Assembly: GCA_036365515.1 (NCBI GenBank)
Contig: CM070873.1
Span: forward strand, 261,861,575-261,925,574
Length of the DNA: 64,000 bases
Source of the DNA: Torymus aiolomorphi
Lineage: Eukaryota; Arthropoda; Insecta; Hymenoptera; Torymidae
Direction: 5' to 3'
Shown here: piece after piece, positions 1-14,100 of the stretch
Position numbering within the stretch: position 1 is the first letter of the stretch
How the letters are laid out: each line of letters starts with the position of its first letter
The notes under the pieces: model-generated
What the model was told of the DNA's origin: nothing
The model's input: only the letters and a program-made list of their open reading frames with translations
Database searches by the model: none
Position numbers and translations under genes: made by a program

Positions 1-3000
1 CGCTCTTTCTCGTAATATCACGCGAAAACGCCTTTTCTGCATGAAACCCGCAAGTAGAAAAGCAGCAAGCGGGTTTGCGCTCGCGCTGAGAAGAGTAGTT
101 CGCTGCAATTACGCGATTTCGCCGTAAAAACTCGCATAACCATTATAAGATGAGTTACGCCGCCGACTAAATTACGGCTTACGGTGTGGCTTTACTTTTT
201 CCCAGCTTTCTGGGCGCGCGCGCTCACGAAAAAAGAAAAACGAATGAGTCCGCGCGCACGCTGCGTGATGCATTAAAGGTATATGGCGCCCGGCTCTCTC
301 CGTATTTGCAGAGACACGAGGGGAGTGGTGGGAGAGCTTTTATCAATTTTAGGGAGATTAAGTAGTTTTTAATGCATTTATTAGCATAACTTAGCGGTAT
401 TTTCGCGCTAAATGTAGGTCTCGTTAACAATTTTGCAGAAAATTTATTGTTCGAAAGTTTTTTTCTCTATGAAATGCGCGTGTGTTAAACGATTTGCAGA
501 AAGTTAGTAAGTAAATTTATACGGAACGGAATATAAAGCAAACTAATAAATTCTTTTCTTACGCTGAGCACAAAGTGCTCGTTCTCAAACGTAAAGCTGT
601 AATAATGTGTTTAACTGGTAACTATACGCGCACCGTATAATCTTTAATCTATTTGACGGGCATTTAAGGGCGGCTCACGCAAAGCCTTATTATTGTCCGC
701 TATTTTGCCATCAATTATTTTTATCATGGCGTGCCCGTCTATTATTAGGACGAATTTCAGGTGCGCCTGATTTCAGCAATCGATCCCTTCCAACGAACTC
801 GTTATAAATTTTATAATTACGACCTTTATTAAAGGAGATGTGCCCTTTCTCTTCTCTAGTAGTTATTCTCTTGCCTTTACTAATAAAAAATATTTTATTA
901 GAAGGTACACATTCTACCTCCCCACGAAAACCATGGGAACCTAAACAAAACGAATCATTAGAAAGGCGCGTGGAAGGAACAAACCATCGTTCGCTCGTGC
1001 CCAATTTAAAAGCACCACGCCAGTGCGCGGCTCTCGTATCATGGCAGGAGGGGCAGCAAGCGAAGTGTTTAGCACCCCGCGCAAAAGCGCGATCCATATA
1101 TATACGCGCGAATGGCCAGACCACTATTTCGTAGGTCCCTCGTTACAATGGGGTCTCTCTCACTCTCGTCGTTGATAAGAACACCGCGGCGGTGCTTTAA
1201 GGGCTCTCTAATACACGCGGGGAGTAGTAACCGTGCAGGGGCGCGGTACCGCCGACGACTGGAGAGCCGTCGTTTGAGAGACGCTGCTTTAAAGCAGACG
1301 CCTCGCGGCGTTGCCATGTGCGCCAGCGCCGCGTCGGCACCCAGGCCCTACTCTCCTATCGACCGAGCAGCGTTGCCGCGCCACGTTCGCGCTCTGTCTG
1401 TGTGCGCGCTGTGCTCGCCCGTTATCGCCCCCTTTCACCGGAGCAGCCCTCGTCTCATTCTTCCGATCTCTCGCGCTTTTTCTCTCGCGGCTTCGCTCTC
1501 TCTCTCTCTCCCTCTTTATCGGTTCGCGTTATCTCTCACTCTGTCCCTTGCTTTTCTTGCACTCCTTCATTTTACTTTCTATTAAGACAAGGGCCGCGGA
1601 AGAAGTCTGAGAAAAAGCGACAATCCCGCGGACTGATGGCGGAGAAGGAGCGGGAGAGAGAAGGGAGGAGGGGGTAAATTGCAACAATGGCAACGAGAGA
1701 AATGGATGGTGAGCCTGGGGAAAATAGAGGATAAAATGAGCAAATAGTTGCGAGAATAAACGGCAGAAAGTATGAGTCAGGTGAGCTGCGGCGGGGGGCG
1801 CGGGGCGCGATCGTAAAAAATTATAATGGAGGCAAGTAGATCGATCTAGATGAAGATATAAAGGGGAATGACTTTTATTTTGTTGTATAGGGTATTCTTA
1901 GGCGCTCTATCGTGTACCCAGCATTATGTCAGAGAAAAACACAGACGGGAATAAAATAAATATAAGCGTTGGAATATAATGTGATTTCATATAAAGTGAG
2001 CTGGATGAAAAAGAGTCGAAAATTAAATGGCGCTTCGCCTTTTTGAAAACTCGGGCGCTAACTGTAATTTATTTATGATAATGCTTTCGTAAAATTAAAT
2101 AAAGTCGAAATTAATTGCGAGGCGAGATACGAAAATTAAATGCTTAAATTGAATACTTAATTGAAGATTAAAAAAGAATGAACTTAAAGCGGATAATGCG
2201 CTTTAGCTCGACGATTTTCGACAACAGTGGAGCCCTTTTTCGGTAAGGCAGTTTCTTCGATTTAAAAGTTTTTTAATTACCGTGTGAAAAAAAACAGCGG
2301 GACAACACTGTCGTCTCTACTTTCAATTGACAGTCAATATTCGCCGTTCGCGCTAAGATTCGGTGGCATTGTTGTAAGACGCAAGAACTTTTTAATTTGA
2401 GGTCCACCCAAGTAGTTTCAATAAATGGAATTTTCGCAGAAGTTCTATTCGCGCGCCACGAACGAGTATACGATTGGGTCCACGAAAGTTTCTTCTCGCT
2501 TCTCTTTCTCTTTCGGCTGGCCAAGAAATTAATTAAAAGATCGAAGCCAAACTCATTTGCGAGGGTGATTTTTCAAGGCAATGAGAGATCCTTTCTTTCG
2601 AACGATCTCCATTCGGGACCCGCGCGCCGAGGCGATTATCATCGCGCCTCGCCGCTCCGCGCTGAAAGTTATACGAACAATAATCATCTTACGTATGAAT
2701 ACACTTCTGAGACGATCTCGTTACCGTTTAAGGTGCGAACTCTTCCGGGCGATCTCTCGTCGCTACTTTCTACGGCTATAAAGCATCAGCTTCCAAATGA
2801 AAGTACATTTGCTATGCGTGTGTGTACATACGCGTGTGAGTGTGTAAGCGTAAGGGAACCTGACCTTCTTATGTAAAGATCGACATACAAAATTAAAAAA
2901 TGCACATATAATCCACCTTAACAGGTAGTTTGCAATATTTTTTCTCGTAAAGCCGTCCCATATATTCCCGCAATCTTCGCTCGCCGCGCACTCGGACGCA

Positions 3001-4707
3001 CTGAAACTTATAATAGACCGACGCTCGTATACTCGCTGATGCGATGGGTTTCGTTAAATATTAAAGCGCGCGTTTTCACCCGATTGAATTTGCATATATG
3101 ACGTAAAATAAATTGAGCCTTGTAATATTCTATCTCGATATCGGCGTATTTTTACGAAATTATATCGAAAATGCCGCATCGCAAATTTCCATCTTAATTC
3201 GCGAATACGGCCGTCTCATTTATTTTAACCATCATGCATTACAAGACCATCCATTTCACCCATCTGTGCATGTATAATACTTATAGATGAAACATACGTA
3301 CTTATATGCGCGCGGCGCTATGACATTTTTGCAACCATGTGTTTGCTTTCATCAGCTAACGAGCGTGCCACGCTTAGAAAGCGGCACTACCCCCGTCTAT
3401 CAGTGTAAACATCAGCGTTCGATCATTCGTCATAAATCAATCACAAGTTCCGCGTCCGATTGCAATCGAAATCAGATCCTTCGATGAATCAAGCTCGCTG
3501 CATAATACTACCTCCTCCATATTCGTCATCTTGCGCGAGTAGTTCTGTTTTCCATTCGCGAGCTCGACTTTTCTCCAATTTCAACGCGAGCATTAACAAT
3601 TGCGACATGTGTCTTCCCTCGCCATTTTCATCGTCAGCTGAAAATTAACCTTCAACTCTGCCCAGCGTGTAATTCTCGACCTACCAAACATTCTTCGGCT
3701 CTCGCGGTGCTAAAAAGCACTCTCTCGCGTGCCATAAATTACTTCGACAACAATGAGCCGCGAGCTAACGAACGTGCGTATACGCGTATAACGCCCCCCT
3801 CTCTCTCTCTCGTAAATAATTGCGCGTGCGTCGGATTTTTCCGCGAGCTCGGCGCGCGTAGAGCGCCTTGGAGTGCGCTTTCCCGCAGGCACGTGTGCAC
3901 GCCGAGCGCGTGCGAGCGAGCTAGCGACCGGGAGCGCACGTGACTTTTACATGCGGAATAAATCAATTGCCGATACTCATCGCGCGAGCGGCGTGGCCAA
4001 GCGGAGAGAGACAGAGAACAGTCTTGTGATATTTTATTCGTGTAGTGATGCTGCGTCGCACGACGTCGTTTCAGTATGTAATATTCCGAACGCGAACGAT
4101 TCGCCAGGATTGTACAAATTAAACGATTTGTCTCTCGCTCTCGAGAGAGTTTTCCTTATTAGCTTTCTATTTGCACGATCCGATTGCGTGTTGGGAATTG
4201 TGAAAAGTTGGAATATATGGAGAAAAATGATTATAGAGTTGAGTTACATCGATATACCTGTTTGTTCTGAGAGAAGTATGTACGTTCGCGTAATATGTTA
4301 ATTATGAACAAATATGTCTGGGTGCATATAAATCTACTTGTCACTGTCAGGAGGAATTTTTAACTTTTGCTGAAACTCCTAGTAATTATGTGCGATCGAT
4401 GAATATTTCGCGCATTACATAACGGCTAATAAAATCAGATTTATTCCTTATTATTGTCTAAAAATTTCGCGTATATATATACACGCGAAGTTAACGAATC
4501 TTTTTGGTCTCAGGATGCATTATTCATCGCAAGCATTGGGAAAGTTCAGGTTATCTAAGTTGCGCGGCGTTTTTTTTTCAGGTATAATATACCCTCCCGT
4601 TTCATTAGTGATTTACAATTAATTCCGCATTGCAGTAAGGTTTGCGTAATGAGCTTCATCGACGTTTATTGGGGTTTATGAAGGGCCGCGCGCAAAGGCA
4701 GTTCAAA
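1..4707. other. Noncoding stretch, no supportable gene
   Basis: No gene is recognised. The left part is mixed GC and AT-rich DNA with short CT-rich runs near 1495-1530. The stretch 1800-2300 is AT-rich. A segment at about 838-1124 is open on both strands at once (minus frame 711-1124, plus frame 838-1134), but neither translation resembles a family I know and no splice or start context decides between them. At 4570-4583 a run of T followed by CAG|GT resembles a joined acceptor and donor site. I see nothing else that can be named. Confidence 0.6.
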
Positions 4708-4708
4708 A

Positions 4709-4801
<93 letters not shown>

Positions 4802-4819
4802 GCGCGCGCGCGCGCGCGC
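4708..4819. repeat. Compound (CA)n-(TA)n-(CA)n-(CG)n microsatellite
   Basis: This is a 112-bp unbroken alternating purine-pyrimidine tract: about 60 bp of CA repeats, a short TA block, a second CA block and a terminal CG block. Every step keeps the purine/pyrimidine alternation, including at the joins. Such tracts are known to favour left-handed Z-DNA under supercoiling; that property here is inference. The tract gives spurious open frames rich in His-Thr or Val-Cys. Confidence 0.95.
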
Positions 4820-5610
4820 TTGCGCTTCGCCTTGTCCATAAAATCCGAAGCGGTACCTATCAGTACCTTGTAGATTCCTGTAGGATTATCTTAACTAAAT
4901 TCAAGCAGAAACGCATACATCGTACATTCCCAAGCGTAGATAGGAACTTATGCCTATATAAGCGCTTATGTACAGTGCAAAGACTTTCCGTGCCTATGGA
5001 GAGTTGGAAAAGGTATATTGCCGTGATAATCCATTGTATAAAGCTTTTTTCACTATTTTATCATTTACTGGAACTTTGATTCGACATGAATGAATTCCTT
5101 GATAAAGGCATTAATTATTATAATGGTATGAAATATTATTTTTTATTAAATTTTTCTTCCTTCGTATATATCAGTATCGTTGGCACGTGCTCATTGGTTA
5201 TTTGAATTCAAGAATATAATAAATCATTTGCAAAATCGTTATTTCTGTATTTTTTCCGTGATACTTGTATAATTTAACAAACCTAGAAAATATTTTAAAA
5301 TTCATGAGTTCCTTTCACATTATATAAGAGAAAAAAACCGAATTATTCAAAATATTGAGGAAAAACGTGACACCCACATTACAACGAAAATCAGTGTTTT
5401 GACATTTTAATAAGCGATACCCAAAAGTCTTTTCGCTTATAAAGAAGGGAAAAAATTACTCATCTATTAAAATATTAAATCTCAAGAAACTTAGATCAGA
5501 CACGCGAATTAAAAAGAGAATAGTCGTCGCACCTACAACTCCTACAAGGGATGATCCCGACAATCTCTACGACGAGAGCAATTTAGTCCCTCTCTCACTC
5601 TCAGTGGAAA
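4820..5610. other. AT-rich noncoding stretch
   Basis: No gene, RNA or transposon signature is visible. The sequence is AT-rich from about 5080 to 5480, without tandem structure. Confidence 0.6.
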
Positions 5611-5649
5611 CGTGCGTGTGTGTGTGTGTGTGTGGGTGTGTGGGTGTGT

Positions 5650-5682
<33 letters not shown>
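5611..5682. repeat. (GT)n microsatellite with regular TGGG interruptions
   Basis: A GT array of about 70 bp carries several evenly spaced extra G residues, forming GTGTGGGT units in its first half, then pure GT. Open frames through it are artefacts. Confidence 0.9.
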
Positions 5683-7747
<2,065 letters not shown>

Positions 7748-7987
7748 CAACTCAGTCCCCTTGTCGCGAACTAAATCTCGGCGCGCATCGCTTCTCGTGG
7801 CGCTCCGCGTGACACTGCTCGCCGCGAATGAAATCGGGAGAGGCGTGGGTCAGGTAAATGTAATGCTCTCGAGAGATGTAAAATGTCGAAGATAAAATAC
7901 AACCCGCCCTTGCCGCGATTTGCTGTGTGCTCCTCGATGTCCCACGCTCTGTTTCTTTCTGCACGGTCTTTCGGTTTCTGGTGCTTG

Positions 7988-7988
<1 letters not shown>

Positions 7989-8039
<51 letters not shown>
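7989..8039. repeat. (TG)n microsatellite
   Basis: This is a pure TG array of about 51 bp, 247 bp downstream of the long CT array. No gene is associated with it. Confidence 0.95.
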
Positions 8040-8041
<2 letters not shown>

Positions 8042-11000
8042 ATGTGACAGCGTGTTCCATTCTGACTGGGTCATGTATGGAAATATATACAGTATATTCT
8101 AAAAGTGCTATAAGTAAACTGTATTTAGAAATTATACATTGATGAAGCACTAACAATTTTTTAGAACAATAAAAACTGGTTTTGTAGCAATATTTCAGAG
8201 GCTGGGATGAATTGTACAGACGTATTTGAGCTTATACAGCTTCATTTCGCAGAAAAGCAATAGGGCGTTCATTGTCTCGTTTGCAATCTATTTCTAAGTC
8301 GTGTATACACACCTTTGCGCATTGACTCTATTTGCTCATTCATTCGGAAGTTCCTCTCTCCTATTCTTTCTCGTTCTCTTTATTGACACGAATATGCTCG
8401 CGAAAAAGGGGTTGCAATAGAACACGCCCAACATCCGTCGTACTGAGCGTGTGTGCTACTATCCACTCGAATAGTCTCGATTTACCACCAAGTGTAATTT
8501 CACGTATCGATAAATAAGCACATTCTATTCTCGCCAATAGCCGCTTATTTCGTGCTCTTGCACTATTGTTATAGTCCTCCGCAGACAAAACGCGTAACCT
8601 TAGCCGAAACATTCCTTTTCAAGCCTTTGACTCTTTTTGTGTATACCCCATATACGACTGCGGAGAAGGTCAACAATTTTTTGAATTTCGCGTTTTTAGC
8701 AAGACGTCGCATTTCATCCCTGTCAGGCGTACCTCTCTTTTCACGGCGCTTACTATCCCGGAAACATTTTCATAAAACGTGCGTGTCTCACTCTCGTTGT
8801 ATTTACCTTTATATTGCGTGTTTCGAGCAGAGATATTGTGCAATATTAAAACGCGTCTTATATCAACAATTTTCCTTTTTTTTACAAACTCACGTTTCCT
8901 ATACAGTATATATTTTCTAAAATATACCATTAGAGGTATCATTTATACAGCGGACGAAATATACAAGTAAAATATTACTGGGAAATTAATTCTAGATCCC
9001 CTCTAACAAAAAAAAAAAAGGAACGAACCGTTATGAATTAGAGGAAATATAAAGTCAACGCCCCGCTGTAAGCCCCTCACGCAACCCTCCGGGAGGTGTG
9101 CGTTCGCTCGCTGGCTTGGGCAAAAAGACGTCTACAGCCCCCGGTCGCGCCATCAACAAGAGGGTTTAACTAGGAGAGGGTCGGGCGTTAGCAGAGAGAG
9201 AGAGAGAGAGCGAGAGAGAGAAAGAGAGTATCGAAAACAAGGCACCCCCCGACTGCCAGGCAAATTTATGGCGCTTCTATTCTCTCGCTCTTGCCGCGCG
9301 GTGCGTTTTTGCTGTCTCCTTGGAGATACTCGCCTCCTACCGCAAAAATTCGCCTTCGATTTCGCCTCGACATTAGCGAGAAGCAGAAAGGAGAGAAAAG
9401 GCTATCGATTTTGCCGTTAATAAAGAAATATGAAGTTTCGACGGTGAGATTAGAAGCGAGAAAGAGAAGAAGTCTATGGAAAAATGGGCGGCATATATAT
9501 ATATACATATATATATAGGAAGCGCTAGTAAATGGGTAATAACACATGACGAAAGTGCGTTAACCCTAGGAGCACGCACAGCGTTTTGCGGCGCTTACGT
9601 TACACTAGTAAAAAAGGGGGCAGAGAGGAGAAAAAAGGTACGCGCTCGATGCATGTACGCCTAACTGTTCTTATCCTGCCATCGCTTTTCTATATGACGT
9701 CACGTATAGTATCGTACGCACTAGTAGCCATGTGCGTTCGCGCAAGCGAGCAGCTACTAACAGCTGTTTTCCAACATCTGCGCGACTGCTCGTACACACA
9801 CATAGACACACCAAGACGGCTAAATTATGCGCGAGCGCGGAGTCTGGCCCAGCTGTGATAAATGCATATTGCTCCTGCTATGCTTGTAGTACGCTTATTG
9901 GCTATGTGCACGAGCCTGGTTCGGCTAAGCATATTATCTAAATGCCCATTATTTTATTTGATTTTATTCATTCGCAGCTAAGTATAGCAGACACGCGCGC
10001 GCGCGTGTGTATGTATATATATACTATCTGTCGCTGTGCTCGTGCGATTGCGTTTTTCCATGTAATGAAATATGCTGAGAGTTTGTATGTATATGTATAT
10101 GATGGAAATTTATAAAATTAATGTATATGAATAACATTAATTTAACAGGTTTAATTAATTCTGCACGAGTAACGATGTAATTTTTCAGATGAAAACAGTT
10201 CCGTATGATTTATCGCGATATAAATGCACGAACTGGAAATTTTTTTATATTCGATTAATTACGAATTTTTCTTCTGAATTGAACGTCAGAGTATATGCTT
10301 AATTGACAAATTTTTAATGTCCCTCCTGTGTACACACTGAAGAAACCGTAATTAAATTATCAATTTCCTCGACAGTCGTATACGAGCGAAACCTGGCGAC
10401 GGCATTAAAACACTTTCAATACAAACACAAACCATTTTGCATGACTTTTTGCCCGAGTTAACTCAATTAACAAACATTAAAACGTCGTGCTCGCGCGTGC
10501 CTGTATTTTCGTTTTTGCCGCGCCCACGCGCAGTGCATTTGTTTAATCAGAGAGCGAAATGCGAACTGGCCGAAAGTGTTGAAAGTCAGCAGCCACCAGA
10601 GAACGCCGTGCAACGAACAATGTAACAGTATATATCTATATATATCTACACACGAGGGGATTTAAATCGCTGAATCGAAGGCACGACTTCCGCGCGCCTT
10701 CCGCGCGTAACGCGCTGCTGCTCGGTCAGTCGTTAAATTGTTACAACAGTTACGATGCTGGCCATTATTTAGGTTCCCCTATACGCGCGCGTGCTGATGT
10801 GCGCGTACACTCGTGTGCGTATAATGTGTAGAAGCGACCGTTATGAATTCCAACAATATTTATTTTTATTATTGCAAATACCGTAAAATTGTTCCCGTCG
10901 CCGCAACGCGGTTCCTTCCGACGCTTAGTCCCTCCCCGTTTTACTTTTTCCATTTATCCGAGTGTATAGTCGACGGCGCGTGCTAGGTGATTTGCTCCAG

Positions 11001-11048
11001 ATATCGGGCGCCAGAATTCTCCGTTGCAAAATACATCTATATATAGAT
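8040..11048. other. Noncoding stretch
   Basis: No gene is recognised. It holds a GA-rich run (9193-9228), an AT-rich part (8100-9050 and 10030-10430) and a GC-richer block at 9055-9180. A 34-bp alternating purine-pyrimidine tract (9991-10024) passes from CG through TG to TA repeats. Confidence 0.6.
9991..10024. repeat. Alternating CG-TG-TA tract
   Basis: This 34-bp perfect purine-pyrimidine alternation moves from AC/CG through GT to TA. It is a smaller relative of the 112-bp tract at 4708. Confidence 0.85.
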
Positions 11049-11138
11049 ACACACAGAGACGCAGACACACACACATACAAAAAACACACACACGCAAACA
11101 CACACACACACACACACATACACACACACACACACACA
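11049..11138. repeat. Imperfect (CA)n microsatellite
   Basis: About 90 bp of CA repeats are broken by GA, TA and poly-A interruptions, which indicates an older, decaying array. Confidence 0.9.
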
Positions 11139-14100
11139 AGCTGCTAGCGCTTGCGCACGGTCTATCGAGCAAACGAGCATCGTACGTTACACGACATGCG
11201 CATCTATGTACAGAATATATACTTGGATCAGTATTAAGGAAGCGTGAATAATTCTCCATTCCGGTCGCGCGCGCTCGCATATACGCCTGCACGGCCTGTG
11301 ATTCATTAATTTCTAACGCACGTCCGCTCGCCGGCGCCTAATCGCCGCGTGCAAACACCTGCCCGGGCGCTCTTGTACACCCAACCGATTTCCACAGAGC
11401 GCCGCCTTCTCCGAATTTTCCTTCGCCATTACGCAATCAATTTCCAATCAGCGCGCCGCGCGCTAATGCAAAAGTTCGTTATAGCGCAAACTTACCGCTT
11501 CCGTGGCGCGAAAATGCAGCGCAGCACAGTATATATGTATACACACCGCCCTTGACGTAAGCTCGGTAGCAGCAGCCGTCGGAGCGCGAGCTTAGGGTTC
11601 ATTTTCCGGTTCGTTACGAGCCGCGGGGCCGCTCTTTGAGCCATAACGCGGGCTGCGTGCACCGCGCGCTATATACCTCGCTCCCTCGACGGTAAACCGT
11701 CGTTGGCTGAGTGAGAGAGAGGGTATCGACCCCCCCGTCGCAGCCGACACCCGGAAACGCGCGAGCGAGCGAGAGCCTCGCCGCTCCCTGGCAAAAGTGG
11801 AAAATCAATAGGTATTTTTATGCATTTTTTTTCCTCCCAGAGCGAGCGAGCGAGCGAACGAGGCTGACTGCCGTGTATATTTATAATATCGAGAGAGAAA
11901 GAGAGACGCGCCCCGAGGGGCGCTGCCCGTGTGTTTGATTGGAGCTGCTTTTTATTTTACAAATAATTTCGATGCTAGAGGAGACCTTTCGTCTATCCCT
12001 CTGTTTATGTTGTTTTGTTTACGTGCTACTTAAACAGTTGTAAATGGCAGTTATTCCTCTAATTTTTCAAAGCGAATCACCAAAAAAACAATCCGCTAAA
12101 TTTCGCAGGCCAAAAAAACCGTAAGACATCTCGTATATGTTATAGATAACCGCCGCCACCGCGCGAATGATTAACGCGCGCTCAAACGATTTCGGAGCAG
12201 TACACATACTCATCGACGCTTATTCTCGCAGCGCGCAAGCGCGGCCAAAATATATAAACGAGAACAGCGCGCTCGAGCCTCGAGGGAAATACCCGCACTC
12301 GACGCGCGCGGTGAATATTAAGCAAGTCGGAGGAGAATATGTATTCGGGCGTTCGCGATGTTTAAAGCAAATAGAGTCCGCGCGCAAGAGAGAGAGAGAG
12401 AGCGAGAGAGGGATTCTACGACTGAGCTGCAGCTCGGAATGCAGGTGCAAGGTATATTGAGAAAGTTTGAAGCTTGCTCGCGAGTGTGTGTATATATATA
12501 TAAGCGACACGATACGTTTAGCTTCTGTTTGGCAAATGCGCTGTATCTAACGACCTTATCGACTCTCCAGAGTTTGCCACCATATAGCGTGAATTCCACC
12601 CTCAATATGCGTATATGTATATGCATATATGTATATTGCGCGCGAATGTGCATATATAGGCGAGATCCCGTCCGCTGCTCGCGCGGACGTTACGGCTTAT
12701 AGGGCGAGTTTCATTGGGCGATTGGCACATTGTCACCGTCGCGGCGCATCGCTTATAAATTGGATTCCTCCCCGGCGGGCCGTCGTCCCATTGGTCGCGC
12801 TCGGATGGATGGATAGATATAGAGAGAGTGACAAAGAGAATCGCGGCGACGAGGGACCAAACTCCGCGGACGGAATGCAGATGCGTACGCCCCGCCATCG
12901 GCTATACATATATACTCCTGTGTCGCATTGTAGCCTCGCTTTACATATATGTACATTATCGCGATAAATGCAATCCGTGCGCAGTTAATGCGATGATAAT
13001 GATGAGAGGATTCCGCCGACGACGACGTCGACGCGCTGTCTCTTCGATTCGCATGCGAGTGCGTTAATTCCCGGAATCCGGAACATGCATGATTGTGTAT
13101 ATGTACGAGCAGCAGCAACGCCGGTGGCGCGCGTGAATTAAAGATTGTGTCGCACGGTCCATTGATTTTCATTCGCGAAAGTCGTATTATAAAAGGCCCG
13201 CGCTAACGGGCCATCATTATTGCCGGGATGCGCTTGTTTATGGCAGTGCGAGCAAGCGAGCGAGAAAAAAAACATTAATTTCGCTCCCGCGCGCGAGCGC
13301 ATATCGACGATAATGCCGGGTTATTAAAATGCACGCGCTGGCGGGCGCGATTTGTGTATCGAAGCCGCGGCCGAAAGAAAGTGTGCACACGCAGAAGAAC
13401 AGAGAGAAGAATGTAATGATCGGCGATGACGCGTGCACTTATCGTGGCAATAAACAATAACCGCAAAGAGACGTGCGATTCTTACCCGAGCGTTATACTA
13501 TTCTGTGTAGATGTGTACATGTGGGGGAGGGGGAGGTGAAACGAAACCGGTTGGCCAAAGTGTCAGTAAATGGAACGGAGCGCGCATGACCGATTTTTCG
13601 ACCGCCAAGACCGGGGGATTCCCGGCCGAAATTGCGCGGCACATCCCATGTGGTGTATAACTGCCGGTTTCGACTTCTTATGGGAAGCGGCGTAGAGGCA
13701 TATAACATCATGTGCACCTCGCCCGAGCACATACCGAAACTTACATGTACACACAGACACACTCACGCATAGCGTATATGACAGAAAGTCGAGCGAGCGA
13801 GCGAGCGCTTCATTTTTTTCAATTAACATAATCGACTCTCCGGGATTCATGGCATGCGCGCACGGTATCGCTAATTAATTTGTTCGCGTTTCTCCCTCTC
13901 TCGCTTGAAAAATTGGAGTCTTCCTTATTCGGCCTCCTCAAGGCGGGCGAGCTAAAGAAGCGCGCGCGAGGAGGTCCGGCTCTCTCGAAAGTCGGCTCGA
14001 ATTGCTTTCGCGTCTCTCTCTCTTTCTCTCTCCCTCTTCCCAGCAGCGGTTCCTCCATCCTTATTATTCAGAAGATTGTTCGCCGCGCTCGGACGGGAAG

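Noticed and set aside
2397..2876. 159-codon plus-strand frame
   Set aside because: No recognisable motif, no supporting splice or start context, and composition like neighbouring noncoding DNA.
3988..4020. GCGTGGCCAAGCGG, resembling the start of a Ser/Leu tRNA (similar at 39224)
   Set aside because: No T-arm GGTTCGA box or acceptor stem partner follows within 100 bp at either place.
7752..8156. His-Thr and Cys-Val rich frames
   Set aside because: They run through CA/GT microsatellites (likewise at 4642, 5542, 10925, 25304 and 39208) and have no other domain.
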